Assembly (NCBI GenBank): GCA_003993805.1
Contig: RSEF01000020.1
Coordinates: 12,147,655 to 12,211,654 of the forward strand
Source of the DNA: Himantopus leucocephalus
Taxonomy: Eukaryota; Chordata; Aves; Charadriiformes; Recurvirostridae
Length of the DNA: 64,000 nucleotides
Direction: 5' to 3'
Made by a program: the position numbers and the translations under genes. The notes below the pieces were generated by a model that saw only the letters and a list, made by a program, of their open reading frames with translations, did not search any database and was not told where the DNA came from. Positions 24,541 through 39,700 of this stretch are shown piece after piece; within the stretch, counting starts at the first letter, position 1; each line of letters opens with the position of its first letter.

Positions 24541-27500
24541 GCATATCTGGACCACGTTTCATGACCAGCATTTGATTACTGGGCTGTGTGAAGGAAGTTG
24601 TTGAATTTCAGTCCAGTTCCCAGTGGGCAGGTTCCACATCACAAAAAAAATCCCCCTATTATACAACTGACACTAACTGGATCCTTTTTAAGCTCTTCAG
24701 AAAAGAGGCCAAGGCTTGAACATCATGGAAACAGAACTAACTGTTCTGTGAACTCCCCAGAACGGAGACACATGGATGAAATGCTGTGGGAGACTTATGT
24801 GGCATCTCAAAAAATATAGGTTTCAGATTCTAAGGCTTCTGCAGTCTTCAACTTTCACCAACATTCAAATTCACCTACATTAAAAGAAAATTAAATCACC
24901 CTCCCCCACAAAAAGAAAACCACAACAAAGCAAACATCCTCCAGCAAACTATTTGCTTGAATCTATTAAAACTTGCCAAGTCAACGTTCCAGTCTCAACT
25001 GCCTAACCCAGCCTGCCAACAACAGAAGTGTCAGTTTTTTGCTCCTCTATTTTACATTAACAAAAGTCAATTGTGGCGATGAATTGCATCACATGCCAAC
25101 AATATATCACATTCCTTCACAGCTGTTTTTTGTAAAGGGAAGGAAAAGACCTCATCAGTCACTGACAACACTCCTATAAACCATAAACATTGTAAGAACT
25201 CCATCCACAAAGTCAGGATGGTAAACTACTAAACAAAATCCTAGCTAAATGGGATAGCACAAACTATCAATTCCAGATAATAAACCCCAGTGTATATGAA
25301 GAATTCATACATTAACCAAATCAAGGTAGTCATGAATTTATTTTAATAGATGAGCAGGCCAGATGGAAAAAAAGAAGTCACTATTATGCCCCAATGAGCA
25401 GAAAAGCCTGTTACCAAGTCAGCAGGCTGGACTTTGCCTAACATATCAAGAAAAGGGAAGCAAAATGGCTTGTTACATTTTCTCGTATTCTTTAGCAAAG
25501 TAATAGCTAAATCAAAAGCATTAAGTTAATTTCCCTTAGGATTTATAACCAATTTAAATAAAAGAAAAATGCACTCCTATAAAATACTAAAGCTTTAACA
25601 TGTATTGTCAAAACAGAATTAGACTGCAAATAAAGGGCCTACTATAGTATATCTTTTAGTGCAGTAATTTCATTATCTGTAACTAACAAATAATAAAGGA
25701 TAATAATGAAGAGGAAAAGAATACAGAATGGAGAGAACAAAGCCGATCACTAGACATGCATACAAAACGTGGCTGAGTGCTTCCTGGAAGTTCAAGTAAA
25801 CCTCAAACTGTTTGATGTGATGTATGTATGTATGCTTTCACATCTTTGGAAAACAAAAATGCTTACCACCATATAAATTCTACAACAAGCCAATTTTTAA
25901 TTATACCTATCAAAATAATAATAAAATCCTAGCAGTTTCATTCAACATACTTGAATAATGGAGACCACCTATGCAAATATAAACACAGCATCTGAATCTC
26001 CAATTAACTACTGCCAATTATAAATGGGGACACTTTTAAAAATAAATTATAAGCATAATTAATCATTTTCACACACAAAGGTAACAATGCAACATCATGC
26101 AGTGGTTTTAAAAGCCTCCTACTTTCTGCATTTCTATTCTGGTTAGGTTGTGCCAAGATTATGAAAGCATATTTTAATTTTAAAAGAGGAAGAGAGGAAG
26201 GTGAAAAGCTTCCATCCCTCCCTCTGGTCATTTCACGTAGATATTATTGGATTCAAATATTCAGCCACTAAATCACTGCTAAGGAACATTAACATTTTAA
26301 AAGGATTCCTGTGCTTGGAAAAAAGCTAAGAATAAAAGGGCCAAAGGAAAGCCCATCAAAAGTTATTCTGTTCTGACACTGACAAAATAAGCACTTGTGT
26401 ATCTGTTCAACTGAACATGAAGCGTTATTGTCATATGACAACAGCAAGTTTTATCTAAATCAGTGTCACAGGGATAAAAAGCATAAATATAAAAGCAAAA
26501 CTGAGTGATATACTATGCTTAGCATCCTTCTGTAACAAGCAATTAGTCAAATAGCTGTTTGCTGTTAAGAATTTTATGTCAGAAAATAAAACAACGCGTG
26601 CTGCAGATGCTGTGAAAGCAGCACATCTGAGTTGCCTGCAAAGTGAAAGAGGAACGTTCTCAGAAGCCAACGCCAGCCTCAAAAAGGGTTCCCTCCATCA
26701 GCCACCAATGGGTTTGACTTGCGTGACACTGGTGCCCAGTCCTTTCTCCCTAAAAAGCCAGTTAAGATCTGCCTGCTCCTATTCAGTCACCACACAGGTT
26801 TTTCTCTGACCCTATGCAAAGGCTCGTATTTTCATGTAAGCTGCTGAATTCCAAACATCACATTACTCCTCAGAGACGCACACAGAATCTTACTGTTTCA
26901 GCAGCAAAGTAAGGAAACTCACACTTTTGTTCCACTGTATTCTGATCCTCTGACAAAAGAAAGCAAGCTCACACCTGATACTTCTAACTTGAAAACACAC
27001 ACCCCCAAAGACAACCCCAAAGCCTTTTTGGAAAAAAACCCCAGCCTTATTATTACAGGCTCATCTTTATAGATAATGATTTACAATTGAATACCCTGTT
27101 ATTAAAACAGGCTACAGCAATATATACAGTAAGAATGTTGTACAAACATCTTCAAGATTATGCTTTCATATATTCCATCAAAAGGTAAATTACTTCAAAA
27201 CACCTACAGAACCTAGTTCTACTGAGGGCCCAGTTAGCTAGCACAAAGGAAAAGTATTATTGCTCTTTCTACTGCCAGAAAGTTTCAAAAAGTTTGAATT
27301 TCTGTACTAATACATTGAAAACTGAAAATTACAGTTGTGGCAAATATCCATAGAAGAGGACAGTAGGCAGATCCTTCTGCCTTCACTCCTGCTACTGAGG
27401 ACACTAGCTAGCGTGACAAAGAATGACAGCATCCAACTGGGAGAAGAAAAGAAAAAAATTTCTGCAAATAATCCATCATTAGAGAACAAGGTCTGCTGAT

Positions 27501-27710
27501 ACAACATGGATTCTGGTGATCTAGTTCTTATTTAGCAGAAGTTGCATGCCACACAAGTTCATTAGCTATTCACAAGTTTATAAACAACTTACAAACTGAG
27601 TAATTCCAGATAACATCAGATTACAACAAAAGTTCTGTATCAGAGTTGTACAGAAAAAGCCTGAGGGAAGGAAAGCAGTAATGAACGTTACAATCAGGCT
27701 CATCATTGTT
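24541..27710. other. AT-rich interval downstream of RTF2
   Basis: This holds the RTF2 3' UTR of unknown length and then intergenic sequence. No AATAAA or ATTAAA on the minus strand is seen in the first 700 nt after the RTF2 stop; only a TATAAA variant lies near 27,582-27,577. No transposon end or conserved frame was found. Confidence 0.45.
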
Positions 27711-30700
27711 TCAGAAATAGTATGCTGTGTGAGTAATCCAATTGGAACACTCTTCCTTTGAACGTTTTGCTGAGCTGTGTGATGTAAAAATAGATTTGTA
27801 TGCCTCAGATTTCTCCTCGCTGTCTGCAATGGATCTCTTCGTAGTAGTAGAAGCCGCCTTATTGACTTTTCCTGGTACAGATGAATTTCCGTTATCTGAC
27901 AGAGAAAAAGGAATAGAATGAAGCATGCATAACAACTTATAATTGATAAAGTATTCAAATAAAGACAGAAAAAAGTATCTAAAACATAATGTGTACAGAG
28001 ATGAAATATATACATTTTTTCAGGGCTATCACAAATTTATCCCATAATTGTACTCAACAGCAAACGTGTTCCTAACAGCAAACATGTTCCTAGCTTTCAG
28101 AATTTATGCTCAAAATGCATTTAGAAATCTTGGAGAGAGAGGAATTCTTTCCTACTTGTGTAAACCCCTTGCACTGTAATTCAGTATTGACAACATTTAG
28201 TCCTCTCAGTGAAAAACGGCTCTGAACTCTATTCTTAAGAAAGAAACATGAAAGTATTCCACCACCCTGAAGTATTGTTGAGAAATTAGCTATCAAATGA
28301 CAAAAGCTAAACTTGTGACATACTGTCCCCAGGGAATCTATCTCCTCCCTTTATTCTTTGCAAACTCATTTATGACCAATAACAATGGTCTGCATAATTT
28401 TATATTTGGGATAGGAAAATGCCCGTCCCTCTGTTTCCGATACCATCTCTCTCAGTGTATTGTATCTACTGCTACAACCCCCCCCTCTGCTCTTAACAAC
28501 TATTTAATCTTCTCCAAAGTTGAAGGACGGTATTTTAAAAAACATGTGCCAAGTCTCTTGTGCAAAGACATGAATACATAGAAGTCTACAGCCACCTTAC
28601 ATATTTAGTTTAACTTAGGCACAACGGCATGTAAATAGCTAGTAGGCAGCCTGTCTGAAAATGCACTTAACTGATTTCTGCATGTAGTTATAGGAATTAT
28701 ATGTGCAATCCTAAATCATCATAGATCAGACTCTTTTTATATTTGGAGAATGCTGCTCTTAATGCCACCAATAGTCGTCTGGAAAGAATTACCAAACACT
28801 GGATTTGAAAGAATGAATATGTATGCCGCAAGTCCAGAAACCTTAGGGTGCCATGTTCACAAATTAATTCTTATGCTACTGGCATTCCTCAGTCCGTGGA
28901 TTTTCCTTTATTTTCCCTCTCTCTCTTAACCTCTTGCTGGTCAATATAACTGCTGCCAGAAACATAAACCAATGACCTGACATTTCAAAGGGCATATTTT
29001 TTCTTTTACGCTCTTGGAGAAGAAAAATACATCAAACATTATTAGAATTACTAGGCTCTTCAACATCCAAGAGCAATTATAATCATCTGGAATGAAATAT
29101 TTTTAAAAGTCTACTCTTTATAAAAACAGACAGTAGGGGGCAGGTACGGCATTTCTGATGGAAATTCTCCCAGCTTCTCACATAGTTTATCTACAGCTCC
29201 TCATTTAACTATTCTCAGATTCTTCAAACAAATGATACTGACTTTTTCTGTGGCTGTAATGTAGATGATTGAATACTTCACACAGAAACCTCAGACTGAC
29301 TTTAAAAATGTACCCATTCGTATAGTTCCGTATGAAAACATCAGTATGAATTGGAGACATTAAATAACATAATATATATTACATGAAGAGAGGGGACCAT
29401 CCTTTGGACTAAAGGGCTGCCAAGTTTACTCATTGCTGCATGACTACTGTAGGTACAGCAGTAAATTGTGAAGTTGTATTCCACTGCTCCCAGTGACACA
29501 CAGCACATTAGCAGCTAAACTGGAGGACTAAAAGTCAAAGTCATCAGCTTGGGAAATTTAAATACACTTAATTAAAACAAACTGCCATAACAGATTTTTT
29601 GACCACTTGCACTTCAGGAAAACAACTACTATTTTTCCTCACCAATTGGTTCTGTTTCACCTCAAACCAGGACAACCTCCTAGCCAATAAAACAGATATA
29701 CCAAACCCTCGGCTCTGTCACTGTGTGAGTAAGAATCTCTAATCTCATTCATTCCAGTTGGTTCCCACCAACTTGAAGCACAGCAACACTGGAATGACAT
29801 AAACAAGCAGATCTGGCTTGTTTCACAGTGAAAAAAAATGCAATGTGGTGAAAAGTGTTTCATCACTACAGCACTTGCCAGTCACAAGTGTGAGCAGAGA
29901 CCCTATTGTTTTAGGTATTTTGTGAAAGTATAACAAGAAGTCAGTCCCTACTCTGGACTATTTACGAAAAGTATAAGAAGATGGACAGCAGATGGACAAA
30001 GGCAAACTGGGCAGAATAAGGAAAAATGGGTAAACAAAAGCCCTTGCACGCTTCCTGCAGAGTCAGTTTTATAGATTTTGCAGATTGTAAAACAAAGCTC
30101 TGTATTAAGAAAAAGTTAAATTGACTACAGTTTCTATTGAATAAGGAGCTTTGTGCATGTTCATGAGGCAGCTTCCTACTCCAGCTTGGGAAGGCAGCCT
30201 TTTAGGACAGACTTTTGAAAGAGGGTGTTCTTTGAAACAGTGAGCCACGACATTATGGCTCCCTTGAAGACAGCAGTTGATGTTTTATTACTGAGAAAGA
30301 TAATAAAAGGAAGTGAGAGGGTAGCTTCTGAAAACCGTGGTACAAAATAGCCAGAGAAGGACCCTTCCTACAACATTTTTCAAAGCAGAGCAATTTATTC
30401 ACATTTTTCACATTTAGATTAAAGAATAAACACCAACCTGAACTTTTGGTGAAGATAATCTGCCTCTTTTCCCCAGAACTGGAATTGATACAATCCTTTC
30501 CAGTCTTAGCCTTTGATGGACCTGGAGAATCTACGAAAGAAAAAAAATTAATGAAATCATGAATCTGCTTCATGACTCAGAAGGCTACACATAATTTGTA
30601 GCTGTGACATTACCTTCAGCGGTATCTTGTTGAGAAGCTGATTCTGCTGACTTACATTTCTTTGATTTCTGAAACAACACAAGCAGAAATCTGGTAATGT

Positions 30701-33700
30701 ACTGATAGGATATACAATTCCCAACTTGTATTTGATAAGACACACAATTCCATTTATTACATTTTTAGGTCTTACACAGTGGAACTCTCCCTTTCACAAT
30801 AGTGCTCCACACCTTTGGTGTTTCTATATGGAAAAATAACAACCTTGGCAACCTCGAAGGCACCTTAAAGAAAATCACACAGGCCGAAACTAATCTGTCT
30901 GGATATGGTATTTTGGTTTGTATACTTTGCAGGGGGAGTGTGTGTGTGTTGTTATCATTAAGGTAATCTGATACTCTGAACCCACATGGCAGGACAGTAA
31001 ATTGCACGACATTAAGCAAGACACAGTTACCTGTAATCAATAAAGATGTTTTTCAATAAAAATTTCAGAGTATTTCTGCATCTCATATCCACTTAATTTT
31101 ATTTATTTAATTAAAAATCCCTCCTGGGTAACTTTTAATAACTGGGCCCTTTGTTGCAGAATTGCATCAGAAGAAAACATGCAAATAGTTAATCTGAATT
31201 TTTTAAAAGCATCTGTGGACCAGATTTTCCAAGTTAATTTATGTTTGTCCAGATTAAAAAACAAAAAAAACCCCAAACAACAGCAACAAGAATCCCATTA
31301 CTGGCTTTGATTATATAAATGCCAAGCTGAAAAAGAATGATGTATTAAAGCAGCCATTGGTGTTATTATCATAAGAGATGACTCTGTATACGTTCAGAAT
31401 GGTGGACGTATTTCAAGAAAGCTACACAAAGTCAAAGAAAATAAATATATTTACATGTGTTATAAAAAATAGAAGAACCCATGCTGTCAAGCATACGATT
31501 AATGCTTGAGGAATAAAATGCCATACCACACGTTGCTGCAAAGCTCAGCCAGAAGGTGGTAGCAGAGGGTTACTAGGCTAAAAGCAGACTTTGCTCTCCT
31601 GGTGTCCTTCCTTGTACATGAAAAACCTCTCTTCAGGGTGCTTCCACCTTTGTTATTATGGGTGAAAAAAGTTACCTCCCAATATCTAGCATCTGAATTA
31701 TGAGATGTTTGTAAATATATGTATGCATATATATTATACATAATGAATAGATAGTATACATATTTCATCATGGGCACATATAACGTAGTTGCGCTTGAAT
31801 AATTTTTTGTACTAGTGCTAGCTGTGTCTTCCTTATGCTTTGTGCTTCCTGCTCCAAACACAGTAAGTCTACTGAGACTGCTCCCCTAGCTGAAAGAAGG
31901 AACCGAGGAAGAGGTCTTAACAGCAGTGCCAACAGACCCCAAACTAGAAACTGTCTTCTGATACTGGGGACTGGAGCTCACAGATCTCAGATTAGAGTGA
32001 ATGGTGCCAGTGACAGCAGAGAAGACTAGTTCTAGCTGCAAAATGATCAGCTGGTGCAGCAAGGCAAGGCAGTATTGCAAAAAAAATCAGAACTTGAGGA
32101 TGAAATGTAAGAGGCCTACTGAGAGATTTGCAAATACTGTACCTGCCTGTAATATAAGCCTCCACTAAACAAACAAAAAAATATTTGCATGTTCACCTAA
32201 GGCACATAGAGCTCAAAGACCAAAGAATGATTTCCTTTTGTCTGCCACCAAAAGCGACTGTGCTGACACCGTAAGAGACAGAAGTGCTCAGCACACTTAG
32301 GTACTACTTCTTTATTGCGCAGAAGTTGGGGACAGCACCAGCTTTCAGACTATTCCAAATTATTTGAACCAAAGCTACAGATGTGTTTTTAGGCCCATCT
32401 TCTTACTGAAAATCGAGCGCAAGTGACCACTATTTTTGGGGCTGATTACTCATTTACTGAGATCTGCAATATTCTATCATCAAATTATCTTTAAAATTCT
32501 TTCAAACGTTTAATTACAAAGTACTGAAGAAAAAAGAAAAAAAAATCTAAAGAGACAGCATAAAATTTACAGTACTGCTCTTACGCCAGAAGCTATAGGA
32601 CACAGAGTGCAGAGGCTATGAACAGAGCGGAAACAGAACAGTAGGATTTCTATGGGTAACCAGCCTTTTTTTTTTTATTGCCCAGACCCAATGATGCTGT
32701 GTTGCTGCAGATGAATAAAGACCCTATGATGAGAAGGAATCATATGCTTGCTGGTAAGTAAACAAGTATTTGTTTCAAAAGAATCTGGGAAAACGTTTGT
32801 ATGCCATCTAATCTTACAGCCAGACAGAAATCAAGCACAGTAACAGGGGTGAGATGATCAACCTCCATGTAAAGTCTCAGTTGCTGAAAAGTGTCAGACA
32901 ATGATGATTCATGCTCTTGAGATTCAACTAAATCTGTCTGCACTCTGGACTGAGTCAACACTGAAGTTTTTGCTTGCTTTGTCATCTTCCAGAATAGCAA
33001 TGCCGGTTCAGAAAAAAATACCAATGCTGAAAAAAGTCCCATATGCAGAACTGTCATTTGACAGTACAGTACCACAGAACAACTACTACTTCACAGAGTA
33101 GTAGCATACAGTAGAGTATATAGTACAGCTGCAATGACTTTATTTCCATGGCATTTTGCCTGATCAGACAGGGAAAAAAAAAATAAATGCAAGGACCTCA
33201 ACTGCCTGGTGGGAAGTAGCATCGCCAGTAATCACTCAGGACTCTAAGAACCATAAAACATGACAAAATTTCCAAACAGTGGTCTTACAGAATCAGACCA
33301 GGAATGTACATATGCCATTACCGTGTTTCTGACAGTGGCCAGTAAAAGATACTTAGATATCAAAAAAACAATAGTCTGCCATCAGGAACTACCACATGAA
33401 ATACAGGGAAGATTTTGCTCATTACTAGAATTAACTCTTTGTTTCAAGAAAAACCTAAAGTATAACTGGCACACTATTTTACACATAGCATTGAATTCTG
33501 TGATTTTCAGAGCACTATGCACTGCCTGCTAGCCAAAAGAAAGTTTCAGTACATATTAACTTCAATATGCTATTAGCAAAATATGCACACAATCTCATCA
33601 CTTTTAAAAGTAGCACTGAAGTACAACAGAGCTTACTGAGTAAATCCTTCAGTCCGCATAAAGGTTAGCAAAGCATCACAGACAAGAATTCTTTCAATTT

Positions 33701-36700
33701 TGTTTTAAGCAATGTATAAAAGGATTACCTTTTCTAATTTACTTTTCAGTCTTCTATCCTCCATTCTTTTCTTCAATACTTCTACATCTTCTTTATTACC
33801 ATTAAGGATAATCACATCTTCCTCTTGAAAGGGAACACCACACTTCAAGGCAAACAGAAAAGGACAAAACTAGTATTTTTTTCAAGATCTTTACGCTGTT
33901 GAACCTTTGTTACAATTAATATACTGTGCTTAAGCTCTCCAAGGAGCTCTCCAATCCTTCCCCTTGCCACTGTGCCTTTTCCAATAGTTCTTTCTCTTTT
34001 AATACAGTCTAATACATTTTCTCACCTAAAATGTCAAAGGGAAAAATCTTGGTTGTTTTTACCACTGAGCAAAATAATACTGATTGACAGCAACCCTTCT
34101 GATTGTCCTTCATCTGATTTATTAAACACTAACCAGTTTCAAAGTGCATTCATAAATTAATCTGGATAATGCATGTAATGTGCTTCATGTAATTCCACAT
34201 TTGTTTTCTGGTTGAAGACACAGATGTTTCACTGCACACATTTTCTATCATCTGGTGAAGCCAGCACATTGACTATGATGTTTTCTTTTATAAGATCTCA
34301 ATTTCCTTTTTTTTTTTTTTTGTTATTTCGTTAAATCCAGAAGCTTTCTGTTAATCTGCAAGATTAGTTTATAATCCTGCCTCTGTCATTACTCTTCTGT
34401 TTTCTAAACAAAGGTTTAGGAAGGTTACTCATGTATTTGCAGTAGGAATTAAACAAATGAAAGGACATACGGACAGTACTTTTGATTACAGTCTGCTGAA
34501 GCGATGAACACAGTTTAAAAAATGAATCTGAATACAAGTGGTCAGAGATATTATGAAGGAGAAGCAAGGGTTAGACAGAAGCATATTAAGTAAGTCAGGC
34601 AGAATAATAAGTCACACACAAGAAATGGGTGAGTAGCCCAAATTTTTCCATTGCTACTCAATGAGCTAGTGTTACAAATCCCAGCTTGGTATGATCGCAG
34701 ACACTTGGGAGTGAGAAGTCTAGAAAATCTGGACAGACAATCAGTCTTCATACTGAGGTAGGAGCAACTGGCAACTGTCTTGATTCTAAAGCAGCCCTAC
34801 ATGTTCATTTCTAATGGGGTGTTTTCCAAACACAGCATGAAAGATTGGCACCCTCCTACAGGCTACTGATTTAAAAAGTAATTTCCTCAGTAATTTTGTT
34901 AAAAAACATATTCTGTTAAGCATACAAAAGAAAGTGGAAATTTCCTTCAAGTACAAGTTTATGTCAAAGGACTCTAATTTCAGTAAACGTTGCATTTTGA
35001 AAAAGTAAGCAAATCCAGGATTCCATCTGGAAAACACAGGTGGAACTGTTATAAAATGAAAAGTATTTACAAGAAACTGGGAAATACAGACAGTGTCCTA
35101 TTTCCGTTCACTAAACCAGATATTTTTTGCCATGACAACAGCCAGATTATATTACAGAGACCAAATCCTTCTAAACATACTTTAAGTACAGCAAGTTGTA
35201 GGCATAGAACCAACTCCACCTTCCCAGGTTTCACTAACTCCAGTAGGTACAATTTGTTGTTGCACCATACGTCAACCATTTTTAATTGTCTGTACTGTTG
35301 GATGCAAGGCTTTAATTTTGATTTTTTAAAAAGCTCACTATCCCTTCATGCAAAAAAGAAAAGATTTTTTGTCTCAATGTTTTGAAATACTGGGATAAAA
35401 AGCAGAAAGACATTACAGGTTTGCAAATTCAGAAAGATTATTCCTTCAGATTAAGGTCTTCTGGGGCCGATGTTTCTTTTACGATATCACAGGGTCCCCC
35501 TTGCTGTACCTTGTTTATATTGGGACTTTAAAATACATATGAAGGTACTTGCTGTAATTCCTTGATGTTTTTGCAGCACCTTGAACAGAAGACTTTCCTA
35601 AATGAGACTGAACTTGAAAACGATTCTGAAATGGACAAAAGCATTAAAACAGCAGCTTGCAGATCTGAATGCACGATTCAATCTGTAATTGAAGAGTGCG
35701 ATGTTAACTGAAGGAGATGCTGGACAAGCAGCATGATCTTTGTCTAAAAGCCCTTTCAGGGTTCAATTTTAAAAGCACATTCAAAACTATTTATATCTAA
35801 ATAGTTTAACATGCCTGAATCAAGGAATTTCTTAAAGGGTGTGCAAACATGATCAAAAAGTCTTCCAAGTCTGATACTCATAAATTTATGTACCCTACAT
35901 ATCCCATGTGTATATACATATATATGCACGCACACTAAAATCAACTTTACAAAAAAACAAACCCAAAACCAACCCGAAGACTTAAAATGATAAGACATAC
36001 TAGCTTAGGCATAATCTTTTAAACTCATAAAAGAAACAGCAAAATTACTTTTTCAAATAATGAATACCTTTTAAAATTCAAGTCATTTTAATATGGTAGG
36101 ATACTTTATCTTTCTTAGAGAATAAAATACAAGAGGTTTTTTTTAGTAGTAATGAAATCTTAGTTTAAGATGATTTCCTGAATTCTAAAGTTCACAGTTT
36201 CTTAAGTTTCAGCTACATAAGACAATGGTCATGCCTTATTTCTTGCTGTAAACTACTCTTGATAGTGTTTTGTGGGGTTTTTTTGTACAGTACCTAAGAT
36301 GTAGTTCCTACTACAGACTTAATACAAATAAACAACAGACAAATATTATTTTATATCTGTTTACATCAGTGCTACAGTTCGAGGTCTTATAAGAAACCTG
36401 AAACCTCTTTCCGTAATTACAAACAGTGAGTTAACTCCTGCAGTCCACCTAAATATGACCATTACTAGGAAATGTATAAAGACATGTATACTTTTCCAAA
36501 ACAATTCCCACCAGGTTATGGAATGTGTATGACTGCAACCTGACTGTCCCTCTTCAAACAGGGTAGTATTTAGAAAGAGGATTGACCAAACATCCCACTC
36601 CACCAAGGACCATGTCACCGTTCATTTACCAGCGACACAAGCTCATGCATGAAATATTATTGTCTCTTGTAACAGTTATCTAAAAACATGTTTTAAGAGA

Positions 36701-39700
36701 GATACTCTTCTAGAGGTTTATTCATTAGAAGATCAGTAGTATAAGATTTGATTAACACAATTTTTGACATTGCCACCCTACTGGGACACACACTGGGGCA
36801 AAGAGTAAACGATAACTTGGGAAGAGTGGAAAATCTCCTACATACTAATTCACAGAATGTGAACTTTCACTCAGAAGTTGTAGCACCTATTAAAAAAATA
36901 CTGTCCAAGCAGAAGCTTGTATTTACAGAGCTTCCCTTAAAGTCAATGATAATTTTGTATTTGCCATACCTGCAGCTGTGCCTTAATTTACTTTGAGGTT
37001 TTCTCTCTATTTCTTTCTGACGACCATGCTATTTTTATCTGAACGTGTCCAAAATACACCAGCCTTCTTACTTGTTTCTAGAACCCCAAAGCTTCCTAAT
37101 TCCAATAAACTTGTTAACTTTTCACTTATTAAAAACCCCGAGAACCTTTACAAAAGTAGTAACACAGTAAACATTCTGTTTTGGAAGGAGTTATTTCTTT
37201 TATTAGCTTTTAAGCTTCCAGCTACTAGAAATGACCAGAGGCAATTCTTTGCTACACTTATTTGCTGCAAATTGGAAAGTTTCAGCAGGGAAACAGTTAA
37301 GAACCGTGGGAGGAGGACGAGGAGGAGGAGAGGGTTGGTTTCCTTTCCAGTTCTCATCATCCAGCACGCTCAGTCAGCAGTGCAGAGGTTAAAGCCTCTG
37401 AGGTAAAGCAATACAATTTATAATCATCAGCAAACGTATTTGAAAGTCTGATTTCGGTCCTTTGAAGGCTGCCTCAGAAAGAGTGGCAATAGAAATTTGG
37501 AAAAGATCAAGTTTTCTCTCATTATTGTGAAGCAGAGGACATTTCTGAAGCTAAACAGCATTACCGCAGAATAAATATGCTAAGCATTGCGGGAAGCCAG
37601 ATGAAGTCTTAAATGAAAACATTCATGTTAATGTTTAACCCCTTTCACTTACGCGAGATTTCTACACAAGCGACAGAATGAAGAATGCTGTCTGAATTCT
37701 GCTGAAGGACAATGGGACTCTCTATTTATTTTTATTATGCTGCCGTCTCCTGGCTAATTTTGTACAAGGTAAGACTGACTACATTAGATTGCAGGACTTC
37801 AGGTTTTTGCTTTTCCTTTATTAAAACACAACATGTTTTAATCTTTGTAAAGTGACAAATATTTTCACTTCAGAAAGACCATTTCACAAAAAAAAACAAC
37901 CCTCAAATCTGCAACAAGGGTAACAAGATTGTGTTTTTTTGTTACTTTGTCATAGATGTACAGTAGGGTGGAGGTCACTACTACTAGTGTTTTTTCTATC
38001 ATAAAAATCACAATGCTCATGAATACTTGTTATGCTCTATTGCAAGCAACTTAGGTTATAGGGCTGTATTTGTTTTAAATTGTTGAGGTCAAATACACTA
38101 CGCAAGAAAAAACAGAAAAGATTAGCAAAGATGAATAGGCAAACCTCCATAAATCTGTTTTAATATTTATCAGTAAATACTGATGCAGTATTTTAAAGTA
38201 AGAATGCTTTAAAATTTCTAAGGCAGTATTAATTGGGTTTGATGAAGACATTTCTTCTTTTACTTGATGTGTGTCACAACGCAGAATAGACTCGGCATAC
38301 TTACCCCAGGCTTAAGCAAAAAGCAAAACAAAGTAAAAAGCAGTTACAGGCTCTAATTTTGACATTAAATTTTTAAGAGGACTGAATTAGTATCCACTTG
38401 CTTATAAAACCTCTACAGTAATACCTGCATAAACACCTTTCAGACAAAAAACAGGCATAAAAAGATTTGGAAATAAGGAGTTAATGCCTTTTAACCATTT
38501 TATTAGAAGTCAAAGTATTCCTAAGTCATTTGCTTCACTGAATTATGAAGTCATACGAACAAAATTTTATCTAAACATTAATATTAAGCAAATACAAAGA
38601 GTACAGACAAAATAGAGTATTTAGAGGTGCAATGATGCAGTCCAAAATCCTATGGCAGGAAGAAACAGTGACGTGTAAAATCATTTATTACTATGAAATG
38701 CACAGCAAAGCATACAGCTAATGGTGTCTTGATGAACTGAGATGGTATTTCACAGGCTTATTTCCAGGCGTAAACATAATTCCACTTTTCTCTAGAGTTT
38801 ACCTTTTTAATTGAGATGGAAGAGCTTGGGATTATAACAACAATTTTCTGTTAAGTAATATCCATAAAAGCAGCCACAAAGGTGCTTGAAAAATCCCTAC
38901 AAATAGGCTGTTTTTTGAAGAATGTCAAACACTGCTCTCGGCACTTCTAAAAACTAAGACAACTTCATCCACCAGATTTAGAAAACCTACCCATAACACA
39001 GAAAAGGTTGAGTTTCAGAGACATTCTGATAACAATAAATGCCTATAATGGCACTCTTGCATAATGAAACTAAAAGGCATGATTGGGTTATGCCTGGACA
39101 GTGGATCTTCTCAACAGTACAACATCTTGCTCTTCAAGGGCAGGAGGAAATATGGTAGCATAGTCCTTGATAGCAGACAATAGCACAGGGGCTAGAGTGT
39201 TCTTCTAAGTGGCAAATTTCATACACAACGGGACTAACAGCTGCAATTCTAGCTCTAAATCTGGTAAAACACTAGCAGTAAGCCAATGCTTTCATTCTAT
39301 AATATACCCTGAGGCTAAAAGATGTCAAATTTTGTTCTTGTAGGCAAGGCTTCATCATTTAGTCATTCTCCAGAAACACGTTAACACTGGAGAAGGAATT
39401 GTTTCTTCTCACCTGATAATGGGCTGTTTGTGGCAGCTACTTTTATGCTGCCACATAAAATACAGCTTCTAGATGCCACGCAGTTCAGTAGGAAAAATCC
39501 ATAGTAAACACTTAACAACCTGAAACATCCCTGGAAGCTATTACTTGAAGGGTAATAAAAATTTAAGTGTATGAAACAAACAGGTTATAGCTTGGTTCCC
39601 TAGGGAACTATCCTTTGCAACCTGTCCACAAAGATGTATTTAATGAAAAAAACCCTGACGAGTGCACTCACTCTGTACAGATGTTCTATATTCTAAGCAG

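Larger units (their letters stand above)
27896..33728 (-). other. RTF2 introns 6-8
   Basis: Intron 8 (2.5 kb), intron 7 (only 83 bp) and intron 6 (3.1 kb) surround exons 7 and 8. Intron 8 has an 18-bp tandem duplication at 28,056 and a CTCF-like motif at 29,130. Nothing else with coding or RNA-gene character was seen. Confidence 0.6.
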
